The position numbers and the translations under genes are program-made. Below are positions 34,015 through 42,956 of a DNA stretch of 64,000 bases, piece after piece. This DNA is from BQJU01 sp965229635. Lineage in GTDB: Bacteria > Bacteroidota > Bacteroidia > Chitinophagales > Saprospiraceae. Position 1 is the stretch's first letter; each line of letters begins with the position of its first letter. The notes under the pieces were generated by a model. That model made no database searches, had not been told where the DNA came from, and saw only the letters and a list, made by a program, of their open reading frames with translations. The DNA lies in contig OZ245894.1 of the NCBI GenBank assembly GCA_965229635.1, positions 4,526,001 to 4,590,000 on the forward strand, in the 5' to 3' direction.

Positions 34015-34809
34015 ATGAAAAGAAAACCAACCATCGGATTAGCGCTATCGGGCGGAGGAGCCCGGGGCATTGCACACATCGGTGTCATCAAAGCTTTACA
34101 GGAAAACGATATTCATCCTAGCATCATTACCGGAGCCAGTGCAGGGTCCATTATCGGTGCGCTGCTGGCCGATGAAAAGACGGTGGAGGAGATGCTGTCT
34201 TTCGTCAGGGATAGTAGTATATTAAAGATATGGAAAGTAGGACTGCCCAATCGGGGTATTACCAGTTTGGCTTACCTGCGCGAACGCCTCAGCGCTTACC
34301 TGGTTGAAGATACTTTTGAATCCTTGAAAACGCCCCTGTATGTGGCGACCACCAATCTCAATGCCGGCACCTGCGAAATGTTTCATTCCGGCCCGCTAAT
34401 CAGCACTATTGTTGCTTCTTCTTCAATTCCTCTGGTTTTCCAACCGGTGGAGATCAACGGTAGCCTCTACGTCGATGGAGGGGTGTTGGACAACCTGCCG
34501 GTCACCCCATTGCTGGAGCAAAAGGTTGATGTCATCATTGGTGTAAATGTAATGCCTCACGTAGAGGTGGAGAGCAAAAGCCTACAGGGAGTGCTGGGCG
34601 TAGCCAATCGCTGTTTTGATCTCTCGGTCCTGGCCAATACACTGCCGAGTTTGAAACACTGTGATTTTGTGATCGAACCCAAGGGAGTCAATGATTACAA
34701 TATCTTCAACTTCTCCAAAGTCGATGCTTTGTTTGATATTGGTTACAAGGAGGCACAGCAAGTTGTTCCTGAGATCAAAAAAGCCCTGGCCGAGACGGTT
34801 AATTCATAA
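34015..34809 (+). CDS. patatin-like phospholipase (RssA-type)
   Basis: 264 residues, one patatin domain. Oxyanion loop LSGGGARG at 11-18, nucleophile elbow G40-A-S42-A-G44, and the dyad Asp154 in YVDGGVLDN. This is the short bacterial RssA/YchK type, a predicted cytoplasmic serine acyl hydrolase acting on phospholipids or acyl esters. The last 11 bp overlap the convergent phosphoribosyltransferase gene. Confidence 0.9.
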   Translation: MKRKPTIGLALSGGGARGIAHIGVIKALQENDIHPSIITGASAGSIIGALLADEKTVEEMLSFVRDSSILKIWKVGLPNRGITSLAYLRERLSAYLVEDTFESLKTPLYVATTNLNAGTCEMFHSGPLISTIVASSSIPLVFQPVEINGSLYVDGGVLDNLPVTPLLEQKVDVIIGVNVMPHVEVESKSLQGVLGVANRCFDLSVLANTLPSLKHCDFVIEPKGVNDYNIFNFSKVDALFDIGYKEAQQVVPEIKKALAETVNS

Positions 34810-35293
34810 ACACCGCATACTCATCCGTGTCTCTAATTTTCACTTCTATATTTTCTTTGAGGGTCGTGGCCAGCGACAATCCTACATAATCCACCTTGAT
34901 AGGAAAAGATTTGTGTGTTCGATCCACCAATACCGCGACTTCCAATTTTTTGGGCAGGACATCCATAATAGGTTTACAAGCATAAAACAGTGTTCTCCCA
35001 GTATTGGCGACATCATCAATAACGATCACCGTCTTATTGGCTAAGTCAGCCACCGGCATCTCGATAGTCACCGGATCGCTGAGCGGGTTGGCAGGATTGA
35101 GCTTTATTTGCGTCAATTTGATCGGAATCTTTGTAATTTGTTCCAATTCCGTCAACAACATCCGGGCAAATCCCATTCCATTATTGTTGATGCCGGCCAA
35201 AATAAGCTCAGGCTCCTTGTAATTGTGCTCGAGAATTTCGATGGCCAGTCGTTTTATTTTCTGTTCTATCTGCCGGTGGTGAAGGATTTGCAT
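34799..35293 (-). CDS. PyrR-like phosphoribosyltransferase
   Basis: 164 residues from the ATG at 35293 (a TTG at 35302 is also in frame). The PRPP-binding motif is VIVIDDVANTGRTLFYA. The tail VDRTHKSFPIKVDYVGLSLAT matches the PyrR type rather than hypoxanthine PRTases. In Firmicutes PyrR regulates pyrimidine genes by attenuation and has weak uracil PRTase activity; the role here is not shown by context, since no pyr gene is adjacent. It is convergent with the patatin gene with an 11-bp overlap. Confidence 0.82.
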   Translation of the reverse strand: MQILHHRQIEQKIKRLAIEILEHNYKEPELILAGINNNGMGFARMLLTELEQITKIPIKLTQIKLNPANPLSDPVTIEMPVADLANKTVIVIDDVANTGRTLFYACKPIMDVLPKKLEVAVLVDRTHKSFPIKVDYVGLSLATTLKENIEVKIRDTDEYAVFMN

Positions 35294-35407
35294 AAGGCTC
35301 AATTTTGACGCTCCAGGTAATTGTTCTTAAAAGTCCCAAAATTATTATTTTCCAGGATAAATTTAGAGCGCATAATTTTTTTAAACTGTTAATAGCGCTT
35401 ATTTTTA

Positions 35408-35419
35408 GCGAAATTTCGC
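35408..35419. promoter_or_regulatory. perfect 12-bp palindrome upstream of the Fe-S operon
   Basis: GCGAAATTTCGC, 28 nt before the ATG of the Fe-S gene and 115 nt upstream of the divergent PRTase start. It may be an operator; no matching family site is known to me. Confidence 0.25.
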
Positions 35420-35447
35420 CGAGATTGCTTGGCTCAAATCCTATCTT

Positions 35448-36806
35448 ATGGTGCAACAAATCATCTTCTTTTTGGTCAGTGCCCTGGCCATTCTTTATGC
35501 CATTCGGCAGTTCTCACGCCTTCGTCGCAATATTTTGCTGGGCAAAGATGAAGAAATCAGTGGCGATACCGCCCAACGCTGGCGCAATGTGGCGCTGGTG
35601 GCTTTTGGCCAAAAGAAAATGTTTAAAAACATGATTCCTGCGGTTTTTCACTTTTTCATCTACGCCGCATTCCTGATGACCCAGGTGGAGCTGATTGAGA
35701 TTTTTATCGATGGCTTGTTTGGCGTGCATCGCTTTTTTGCACCAATCCTGGGAAGCTTGTATACCTTCATCATCAGTTTTATTGAAGTCCTCTCATTACT
35801 TGCCTTTATAGCGACTGTCATCTTCCTGGTGAGAAGAAACCTGCTGAAAGTACCGCGCTTTTTTAAGCCTGAAATGAAAGGCTGGCCTTCACTGGATGGT
35901 AATCTGATCCTGGTGTTTGAAATCATCCTGCTGATCGGTATTTTCAGTATGAACGGAGCGGATGTTATGCTGCAGCAAATGGATCCTTCGCATTATCAGG
36001 ATACCGGTACGCTGGCGGTGAGCAGTTGGCTCGGACCAGCACTGTTTGGCGGACTGGATCAAGGCACACTGATGGTCATTGAACGGTTTGGTTGGTGGAT
36101 TCACATCCTGATGGTATTTGTATTTCTCAACTATCTGCCAAAGTCTAAACACCTGCATATTCTCTTTGCTTTTCCCAATACCTACTACGCACGGCTCAAA
36201 CCTCGTGGCGAGATGGATAACATGCCCGAAATTATGAACGAGGTCAAAAGCATGATGGGATTGGGGGGAGAAGAAGAACCAATGATGGACGATGCCGAAC
36301 TGCCCGAATTTGGAGCTAGTGACATCTTTGACCTGAGTTGGAAAAATATTCTCGGGGCCTACAGCTGTACCGAATGTGGAAGATGCTCGGCGGTTTGCCC
36401 TGCCAATATTACCGGTAAAAAACTTTCTCCCCGTAAGATTATGATGGACATTCGCGACAGAACGGAGGAAGTCGCTGCTAACCTTGATAGTGGCAATACG
36501 GAATTCGCCAAGGATAAGGACCAGCCATTGAGTAAAACCAATTACGACGATGGGAAATCTCTGTTTGATTATATTTCTTCGGAAGAACTGCACGCCTGCA
36601 CCACCTGTAATGCCTGTGTGGAGGCCTGTCCGGTACTCATCAATCCTTTGGACCCCATTCTAAAGATGCGTCGCTACGAGATTCTGACGTTATCACAAGG
36701 TCCATCCGACTGGTTGCCTTTGTTCAATAGTATCGAAAATGGCGGCAGTGCCTGGGCCATGTCCATAGATCGCGATCAGTGGGCCAAGGATGCCACTGGA
36801 GAATAA
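35448..36806 (+). CDS. membrane (Fe-S)-binding oxidoreductase subunit
   Basis: 452 residues. The first ~230 residues hold five or six membrane helices in a NarI-like arrangement (FHFFIYAAFLMTQVELIEIF, WWIHILMVFVFLNYL). The C-terminal part has two 4Fe-4S motifs, CTECGRCSAVCP and CTTCNACVEACP. The layout matches the N-terminal module of HdrE/HdrD- or ETF-quinone-type electron carriers. The CCG-domain subunit follows after 25 nt, so the two form one complex that likely passes electrons between a soluble donor and the quinone pool. The donor is not encoded nearby. Confidence 0.85.
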   Translation: MVQQIIFFLVSALAILYAIRQFSRLRRNILLGKDEEISGDTAQRWRNVALVAFGQKKMFKNMIPAVFHFFIYAAFLMTQVELIEIFIDGLFGVHRFFAPILGSLYTFIISFIEVLSLLAFIATVIFLVRRNLLKVPRFFKPEMKGWPSLDGNLILVFEIILLIGIFSMNGADVMLQQMDPSHYQDTGTLAVSSWLGPALFGGLDQGTLMVIERFGWWIHILMVFVFLNYLPKSKHLHILFAFPNTYYARLKPRGEMDNMPEIMNEVKSMMGLGGEEEPMMDDAELPEFGASDIFDLSWKNILGAYSCTECGRCSAVCPANITGKKLSPRKIMMDIRDRTEEVAANLDSGNTEFAKDKDQPLSKTNYDDGKSLFDYISSEELHACTTCNACVEACPVLINPLDPILKMRRYEILTLSQGPSDWLPLFNSIENGGSAWAMSIDRDQWAKDATGE

Positions 36807-36831
36807 TTACCCTAACGCAAGAAAGAAACCT

Positions 36832-37620
36832 ATGTCTTTAACAATACCAACCATGGCCGAAATGGCCGCCGAAGGAAAAGCACCCGAAATCCTCTTTTGG
36901 GTGGGCTGTGCCGGAAGTTTTGACAACCGTGCTCAAAAAGTAACCGTTGCCTTTTGCAAAATCCTTAACGCCGTAGGCATCGACTTTGCCATTCTCGGAA
37001 ATGAGGAACAATGCACTGGTGATCCGGCGCGTAGAGCGGGCAATGAGTTTATTTTTCAAATGATGGCTTTGCAAAATATTGAAACCCTCAATATGTACAA
37101 GGTCAAAAAGATCGTGGCCACCTGTCCGCATTGTTTTAATACCCTGAAAAATGACTATCCGGCCCTGGGGGGCAACTACGAAGTGGTCCATCATACTCAG
37201 TTGCTACAAGAATTGATCAACGACGGCCGCATCAAGATGCAGGAAGGAGGAACCTTCAAGGGTAAAAAAATCACTTACCACGATTCCTGCTACATGGGCC
37301 GGATCAATGGCGTTTACGACGCCCCAAGATCAGTGCTACAGACCCTGGATGCCGATCTGGTAGAGATGAAACGCAGCCGCACCAATGGACTTTGTTGTGG
37401 AGCCGGTGGAGCCCAAATGTGGAAAGAAGACGAGCCCGGTGATAAGCGCATCAATATCGAACGTTCGGAAGAGGCGCTGGAAACCGGGGCGGACGTAGTG
37501 GCCGTCAATTGTCCTTTTTGTATGACCATGCTCTCCGATGGCATGAAGGCCGCCGAGAAGCAGGACGATGTGATGGTTTACGATCTGAGCGAAATGATTG
37601 TGATGAACAATGGATTGTAA
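36832..37620 (+). CDS. CCG-domain (HdrB/GlpC-like) Fe-S protein
   Basis: 262 residues from the ATG at 36832; a longer frame from 36790 would overlap the upstream gene. It has two cysteine-rich CCG repeats: VGCAGSFDNR with CPHCFN, and HDSCYMGR with GLCCGAGG, followed by NCPFCMTML. These bind a noncubane Fe-S cluster in HdrB and its relatives. It is the partner of the membrane Fe-S gene 25 nt upstream. Confidence 0.88.
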   Translation: MSLTIPTMAEMAAEGKAPEILFWVGCAGSFDNRAQKVTVAFCKILNAVGIDFAILGNEEQCTGDPARRAGNEFIFQMMALQNIETLNMYKVKKIVATCPHCFNTLKNDYPALGGNYEVVHHTQLLQELINDGRIKMQEGGTFKGKKITYHDSCYMGRINGVYDAPRSVLQTLDADLVEMKRSRTNGLCCGAGGAQMWKEDEPGDKRINIERSEEALETGADVVAVNCPFCMTMLSDGMKAAEKQDDVMVYDLSEMIVMNNGL

Positions 37621-37666
37621 CTAATTATCCACTCAGTTGTTTAATTTGAAAAGAAATGTTTCAACG

Positions 37667-38143
37667 ATGATGACCGCAACGCTACCGGAGACGAGCCGGA
37701 TTTGGATATACCAAAGTAACCGACCATTTACCGCCGAAGAACTGCCTTTGGTCAAGGCACAACTGGATCAATTTACCAAACAATGGGTAAGTCACAGTAA
37801 CCAGTTGACGGCCATCGGAAAAATCCTGCACGACCGTTTCATTGTATTGATGGTCGATGAAAGTCGGGCTGGTGCCAGTGGCTGTTCGATTGATTCATCC
37901 GTACACTTTCTGAAATCGCTACAATCGCAATTTGGCGTCGATTTGTTTGACCGGATGCGTTTTTCCTATCAGGATGCCGATAACGTGCATACCGTTACCC
38001 GCGATGAATTTGCGGAGCTTTACGCCAATGGAACCATCAATGACAACACCCTGGTTTTTGACACCCTGGTCAACTCCAAAAAGGCTTTTGACGAGGGTTG
38101 GTTAAAACCACTAAAAAACAGCTGGCATGCCCGAATGGTATAA
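37667..38143 (+). CDS. conserved protein of unknown function, Fe-S operon
   Basis: 158 residues from the ATG at 37667; a second ATG follows directly at 37670. Soluble, with RIWIYQSNRPFTAEE at the start, KQWVSHSNQLTAIGKILHDRF and VDESRAGASGCSIDSSVHFL in the middle. Proteins with this start are common in Bacteroidota and are sometimes named ABC transporter ATPase, but no Walker A or ABC signature is present, so that name is not supported. It is 46 nt after the CCG gene, probably in the same operon. Confidence 0.78.
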   Translation: MMTATLPETSRIWIYQSNRPFTAEELPLVKAQLDQFTKQWVSHSNQLTAIGKILHDRFIVLMVDESRAGASGCSIDSSVHFLKSLQSQFGVDLFDRMRFSYQDADNVHTVTRDEFAELYANGTINDNTLVFDTLVNSKKAFDEGWLKPLKNSWHARMV

Positions 38144-38228
38144 GTTCATCTAAGGACCATCCGCGTTTATAGAAATTTGTGGGCCACCTGATTGACAAGC
38201 ATTAGATTGCCTCTATAATTCAAAAGCT

Positions 38229-38693
38229 ATGATTGGCAAAGTAAAAAAATGGCTGGGTATTGAAGGCGTGAAGCTCGAACTGGAGCTTCCGGAAACTGTT
38301 AATGGCAAACTTGGATTGCTGGCGGGAAAAATTCACTTTCAGTCTATGAACCCACAAACAGTTAAGAGTATTCGTATTGTGCTCATCGAAAAATACTACC
38401 GCGGGCGCGGCAAAGAAAAGCTTATCGACGAATACGAGTTGGGAGAGATTCAACTCGCCAATACCTTTGTGGTGGAACCCAACGAAATTACAGAGGTGGA
38501 GTTTTCCTTACCCTTTCAAATGGTCAAGTCGGATGTAGAAGAATTTGGCGACCGCAATTTTCTATTTGGAGGCATTGCGAAAGCTGCAAAGCTCATTCGC
38601 GCAGCCAAATCCGAATATCGGGTTGAGGCCGAAGCCCAGGTACAAGGCGTCGCCCTCAATCCGTTTGATAAAAAGTTTATTCAAATCAAATAG
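38229..38693 (+). CDS. Spo0M-like (arrestin-fold) protein
   Basis: 154 residues. The N-terminal strands (VKLELELPETVNGKLGLLAGKIHF, SIRIVLIEKYYRGRGKEKLIDEYELGEI) and the later VEFSLPFQM and EYRVEAEAQVQGVALNPFDKKFI fit the Spo0M/SpoOM arrestin-like fold. In Bacillus, Spo0M affects cell shape and sporulation control; the role in a non-sporulating Bacteroidota is unknown. 85 nt after the previous gene. Convergent with the TPR lipoprotein gene with a 3-nt gap. Confidence 0.7.
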   Translation: MIGKVKKWLGIEGVKLELELPETVNGKLGLLAGKIHFQSMNPQTVKSIRIVLIEKYYRGRGKEKLIDEYELGEIQLANTFVVEPNEITEVEFSLPFQMVKSDVEEFGDRNFLFGGIAKAAKLIRAAKSEYRVEAEAQVQGVALNPFDKKFIQIK

Positions 38694-38696
38694 AGA

Positions 38697-39614
38697 CTAC
38701 TCTGTCTCTGCATTTTGTGCCTTTTCCCCGTCAAAGGAATTGATGATCTCTTCGTCGTCCTTACCCAGGTTTTCCAACAAAAACTGCGTATCGTCGGCAA
38801 AATCATCGTTGGGGTACTTTTGTAAAAATTCCTCATAAAGTACTTTAGCCTCATCAAATCTTTTCAGGTCATTATCCAGGGTAAAAGCCTTGAGAAATAA
38901 TGCCTGTGGCGCTTTCTCGTAATCGGGATACTTTTCGTAAATCCAGTCGTAGATTTCCAATGCTTTGTTGTAGGCGCGAATAGACCGGGCTACTTCACCA
39001 GCTTTATGTAATAAGACGGGACTCTGCGAATCATCGGGCAGGATCATGGCGTGCAACTGGCAGCTATTGACAAAATCATTAGCTACGCGGTATTCGATGC
39101 GTTGAGTGCTGTCATTAAACATGTGCATCCTCATGTCCTCCAAACGGGCATTGATATCCGGCGTTCCGGCAGGAATTTTTTCCTTGGCTTTACTGATTTC
39201 TTCAAAGTTGGGAAAAGCCTGGACCATACCCTGGAAAATAGTGGTTGCCGCCTCCGGATTGCGCAGTTGCTCATCATACAACATACCCAAAAACATAGCC
39301 GCTTTGGGCGTCGTTTCCGTTTGGTAATAATCCTTGATGACCTGAGAAAAGTAATCAGTAGCGCCAGTATAGCGGTTCATACGAAACATGATGGACCCCG
39401 CGCGGTATAAATACCGGGAATTGAGCTCGACATCTTCAGGATGCTCCTTGATATAGAGCTTGTATTGTTCTACCAACTGCTCGGCAACTTGCGGATCATT
39501 GGTTTCTTCCAATTGCTTTTCCAAATCGTCAATGGTAGACTGAATCTTATCACCACCGCCATTGCAAGCAAAAAGGGATAGTATCACTACGAAGAAAAAT
39601 AGTCTGTAATTCAT
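38697..39614 (-). CDS. TPR-repeat lipoprotein
   Basis: 305 residues with a lipoprotein signal (MNYRLFFFVVILSLFAC, cysteine 17). The mature part is helical with several TPR-like units: SRYLYRAGSIMFRMNRYTGATDYF, KAAMFLGMLYDEQL, and near the end YDWIYEKYPDYEKAPQALF and KVLYEEFLQKYPNDDFADD. The repeated xYPDYE/xYPNDD spacing resembles the YfiO/BamD and YbgF group, but the protein is long and BamD identity is not shown. It likely has a scaffolding role on the inner face of the outer membrane. Confidence 0.8.
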   Translation of the reverse strand: MNYRLFFFVVILSLFACNGGGDKIQSTIDDLEKQLEETNDPQVAEQLVEQYKLYIKEHPEDVELNSRYLYRAGSIMFRMNRYTGATDYFSQVIKDYYQTETTPKAAMFLGMLYDEQLRNPEAATTIFQGMVQAFPNFEEISKAKEKIPAGTPDINARLEDMRMHMFNDSTQRIEYRVANDFVNSCQLHAMILPDDSQSPVLLHKAGEVARSIRAYNKALEIYDWIYEKYPDYEKAPQALFLKAFTLDNDLKRFDEAKVLYEEFLQKYPNDDFADDTQFLLENLGKDDEEIINSFDGEKAQNAETE

Positions 39615-39737
39615 AAATAGGTGCTTTTTTGTATTAGTACTGAGGGGTATTCAAGACAGGGATCAAAATTAACGGACTTTTACAATAATCAAAAAAAGGA
39701 GGCATGAACAAAGCCGTTTTTTTCCTGTTCTGAAAAC

Positions 39738-41087
39738 ATGGAAAAAATAAACTGCTTCTGGTTTCGTCGCGATTTGCGCCTGCACGACAATGCTGGACTG
39801 TACCATGCCCTGAAAGGAGACCTACCCGTATTACCGGTTTTTATCTTTGATACCAACATCTTGGATGACCTGGAGGATGAAGATGATGCCCGGGTAAACT
39901 TTATTCACGATGTGATCACGGAGATGAGCAAAGAGCTGGATGAGCTGGGCAGTAGCCTGCTGGTGAAATATGGTAAGCCGCTTGAGGTTTGGGAAGAAAT
40001 CCTCACCAGTTATCCAGTGCAAAACATTTATACCAATCACGACTACGAGCCCTATGCCAAGAATCGCGATAAAAGGGTAGGGGAAATGATGGAAGAAAAA
40101 GGCGGCAAATTAGAGACCTTCAAAGACCACGTCATTTTTGAGAAACTGGAAGTAGAAAAAGAGGCCGGAGGATCTTACACTGTATTTACGCCCTACAGCA
40201 AAAGCTGGAAGGCCAAGCTAAAAACGAAAACTGCCAAACACGAAAGCGAAAAGGTTTCTTTCTATTTAAAACCATACCCAACAGAGGACTATTTTAAAAA
40301 CTTTATTCAAGTCAAGAAGACCTATGATATTCCCTCCCTCGAAGATATGGGCTTTAAACCTTCCAATATTGAGATTCCGGATAAGACGGTCTCGCGTGGA
40401 CTGATCCGAAACTATGACAAGACCCGGGACTATCCGGCCAAAGATGGGACTTCGCGTCTCGGTATTCACTTTCGTTTTGGTACCATCAGCATCCGCGAAA
40501 AAGCCTTGCGAGCGCAGGATTTAAACGATACCTTTCTCAACGAACTAATCTGGCGGGATTTCTACGCTCAGATTCTGGAGAATTATCCGCACGTGGCTGA
40601 GCGTTCCTTTCGGGAAAAGTACGATTTTATTGAATGGCGCAACAACGAAGAAGAATTCCAGAAATGGTGCGAAGGTAAGACCGGCTATCCTATTGTGGAT
40701 GCGGGAATGCGAGAACTCAACAACACGGGGTATATGCACAATCGAGTACGCATGATCACCGCGAGTTTTTTAACCAAACACCTGCTGATCGACTGGCGGT
40801 GGGGCGAGGCTTATTTTGCCCGCAGGTTACTCGATTACGATCTTGCGAGCAACAATGGGGGCTGGCAATGGGCAGCCGGTAGTGGTACTGATGCTGCGCC
40901 ATACTTCCGCATTTTTAATCCGTATTCCCAACAGGAAAAATTTGATCCGGATTATAAATACGTCAAACAATGGGTGCCGGAATACGGTACAGATGAGTAT
41001 CCGAAGCCCATTGTGGATCACAAAGCCGCCCGGGAGCGTTGTCTGGATACATATAAGGCCGGACTGGCGGAAGCGGAATCTGCTTAG
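39738..41087 (+). CDS. cryptochrome/deoxyribodipyrimidine photolyase
   Basis: 449 residues, class I CPD photolyase/cryptochrome size. N-terminal antenna domain: FWFRRDLRLHDNAGLYHAL, PVFIFDTNIL. FAD domain: LNELIWRDFYAQIL, WCEGKTGYPIVDAGMREL, GYMHNRVRMITASFLTKHLLIDW, DLASNNGGWQWAAGSGTDAA and YFRIFNP. The Trp and Asn residues around the flavin and the Glu-free RVRM helix fit DNA repair by blue light, so a repair enzyme is more likely than a sensor. Separate transcription unit. Confidence 0.92.
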   Translation: MEKINCFWFRRDLRLHDNAGLYHALKGDLPVLPVFIFDTNILDDLEDEDDARVNFIHDVITEMSKELDELGSSLLVKYGKPLEVWEEILTSYPVQNIYTNHDYEPYAKNRDKRVGEMMEEKGGKLETFKDHVIFEKLEVEKEAGGSYTVFTPYSKSWKAKLKTKTAKHESEKVSFYLKPYPTEDYFKNFIQVKKTYDIPSLEDMGFKPSNIEIPDKTVSRGLIRNYDKTRDYPAKDGTSRLGIHFRFGTISIREKALRAQDLNDTFLNELIWRDFYAQILENYPHVAERSFREKYDFIEWRNNEEEFQKWCEGKTGYPIVDAGMRELNNTGYMHNRVRMITASFLTKHLLIDWRWGEAYFARRLLDYDLASNNGGWQWAAGSGTDAAPYFRIFNPYSQQEKFDPDYKYVKQWVPEYGTDEYPKPIVDHKAARERCLDTYKAGLAEAESA

Positions 41088-41091
41088 TGCT

Positions 41092-42240
41092 CTATGACAC
41101 CTTCTTTGGCGGATGCTTCTGCAAGAAACTCAGCACCTCTTTCGGGTCATCCGTTATGTGCAGAAGATCGAAGTAATCGCGGTCCCAGGCCAGTTGTCTC
41201 AGCAGTGGGTATATCAACGTATCTATCTCATAGTGCCGGGTGCCGAGGAAAATCATCGGGCTGTAGTAGTTGAAGGTGCCGTAGTGATTTTGGGCCGCAT
41301 CCATAAAGATTTCCTGAGTGGTGCCGGCACTGCCCGGAGCATAAACAATCCCATAAAGGCTGATCGCCAATAGCGTATCTTCCCGAATACTATTGGAAAA
41401 ATATTTAGCAATATGCGAAGCAAAGAGATTGCTGGGTTCATGACCGTAAAACCAGGTAGGAATGGCCAGACTATCGTTTCCTTCGGGATATGATTCCAAT
41501 ACCTGTTTTGCCTGCCTGATGTAGTTTTTATCGGTGTACTTCGGTGCCTGGTCCAGGAGCCGCAAGGCGTTTCCCAAAACCTTATCGGATTTACCGGCCA
41601 AATAGGCCCCAAGATTGGTGGCCTCCATAATGCCCGGACCGCCACCGGAAACAACCAGGTAGCCATTCTCTGCCAGTAGTTTGGCGGCCTGGGCAGTTTT
41701 GTGATAAAAAGGATCGGTACGCAGTACGCCGTGGCCACCCATAAAGCCTACACACTGTTTATCCGTCATGCCTTCCTGGTCAATACCCAACAGTTGGCGG
41801 AGTGCATCATCCATGGCATGGTCGTGAATGCGTTGCCAGAGCGCTTCATTCACCGTAGGGTTGAACCGGGATTGAGAAAAGTGTTCGTAAATGTGTAGGT
41901 CATAGCTGTGATTGTTTTCGCTGGATACGGGCTCCATCAATTCCTGCCAGGTATATAGTTGATTGCGAAACGGATTGTACGGCAGGCTTTTGGGAGCAGT
42001 GTAAATGTATGCCCCTTTTTTGCGCAATAAAATCTCATCCTCCGGACTGAGTTGACAACCTAGAAAAGTCGTATTGTCAATCTTGATGGTCGACCAGTCA
42101 ACCATTATTTTGGTGAAGTCCAGTGCTTGCAGGGTGCAATTTTTCAGAGACCGACCGTTAGATTCAAATTGTTGAAAGGAATGAATCTGGGTGATTAAGG
42201 TTTCTCTGGGAAGTTCTAATTTAATCTTCATTGGTTTCAT
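41092..42240 (-). CDS. LOG-family protein with N-terminal extension
   Basis: 382 residues. The C-terminal ~250 residues are a Rossmann LOG/lysine-decarboxylase-like domain: GFMGGHGVLR, VVSGGGPGIMEATNLGAYLAGK and VYAPGSAGTTQEIF. LOG enzymes release cytokinin-like bases from nucleoside monophosphates, using PGGxGTxxE; here the second Gly of that motif is Ser (PGSAGTTQE). The N-terminal ~120 residues are an added domain of unknown role. It overlaps the end of coaE by 20 bp, so both are likely co-transcribed. A second in-frame ATG is at 42231. Confidence 0.82.
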   Translation of the reverse strand: MKPMKIKLELPRETLITQIHSFQQFESNGRSLKNCTLQALDFTKIMVDWSTIKIDNTTFLGCQLSPEDEILLRKKGAYIYTAPKSLPYNPFRNQLYTWQELMEPVSSENNHSYDLHIYEHFSQSRFNPTVNEALWQRIHDHAMDDALRQLLGIDQEGMTDKQCVGFMGGHGVLRTDPFYHKTAQAAKLLAENGYLVVSGGGPGIMEATNLGAYLAGKSDKVLGNALRLLDQAPKYTDKNYIRQAKQVLESYPEGNDSLAIPTWFYGHEPSNLFASHIAKYFSNSIREDTLLAISLYGIVYAPGSAGTTQEIFMDAAQNHYGTFNYYSPMIFLGTRHYEIDTLIYPLLRQLAWDRDYFDLLHITDDPKEVLSFLQKHPPKKVS

Positions 42241-42835
42241 CTTTGGTGGATTCCTGAAGCAGGGTGTGGTGTAACTCCAGGACCTGTTTTAACAACGATT
42301 GTGTGCCATCATTGTTGATGATATAATCTGCCCGTGCCACTTTTTCCGATTCCGGCAGCTGGCTTCTGATTCTGGCCGCCACGGCATCCGGATCGCTATT
42401 GTCGCGTTTGACCACCCGATTGATGCGAACGTCCTCAGGAGCCGTGACAACGATAATCTTGTCAAAGCCCTTATACCCCCCACTTTCGTACAGCAGAGCT
42501 GCTTCATACAAGGCATAGGGGGCATTGGCTTGCTTTTTGAACCATTCTCGCCCGTCATGCTGCACGGCCGGATGTACCAGGGCATTCAAACCGAGTCGTA
42601 GCTGGTCGTCGTTAAAGATTTTTTCGGCTACAAAGGCACGATTTAAGGTTCCATTCGCATGGTAGGCTCCTGCGCCGAGCAGGTCCTTTATTTTTGTCAC
42701 CAGGACGGCATTATTGGCCATCAGCCATTTAGCCCGGTCGTCGGCATAATAGACCTGAATATCAAGGGTTTCAAAGATTTTGCATACCGTAGTTTTACCA
42801 CTGCCGATACCTCCCGTGATTCCGATTTTCAGCAT
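42221..42835 (-). CDS. coaE: dephospho-CoA kinase
   Basis: Last step of coenzyme A synthesis: ATP-dependent phosphorylation of dephospho-CoA. 204 residues. The P-loop GGIGSGKTT is at 8-16; YYADDRAKWL, HPAVQHDGREWF and LYEAALLYESGGYKGFDKIIVV match the family. The gene overlaps the LOG-family gene by 20 bp at its end. A -7 promoter box lies 36 nt upstream. Confidence 0.95.
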   Translation of the reverse strand: MLKIGITGGIGSGKTTVCKIFETLDIQVYYADDRAKWLMANNAVLVTKIKDLLGAGAYHANGTLNRAFVAEKIFNDDQLRLGLNALVHPAVQHDGREWFKKQANAPYALYEAALLYESGGYKGFDKIIVVTAPEDVRINRVVKRDNSDPDAVAARIRSQLPESEKVARADYIINNDGTQSLLKQVLELHHTLLQESTKDETNED

Positions 42836-42871
42836 GATTTTGATATTTCAAAAGCTAAATTCAAACAGCTT

Positions 42872-42879
42872 CAAAGATA
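42872..42879 (-). promoter_or_regulatory. putative -7 promoter box of coaE
   Basis: CAAAGATA on the plus strand reads TATCTTTG on the minus strand, an exact TAnnTTTG. The -33 region is T-rich without a clear TTTG. Confidence 0.42.
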
Positions 42880-42956
42880 TTTTTTAAATTAGAGAATTAA
42901 AATAAAACCTTCTTTGACCACCAATTTTGTCAAAGAACCATATAAAACTGGCCTTC

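Noticed and set aside
37667..38143. ABC transporter ATPase label
   Set aside because: No Walker A, Walker B or LSGGQ motif is present in the 158 residues.
41253..41738. 161-codon minus-strand frame inside the LOG gene
   Set aside because: Same strand but another frame of the LOG-family gene; Trp- and Arg-rich noise.
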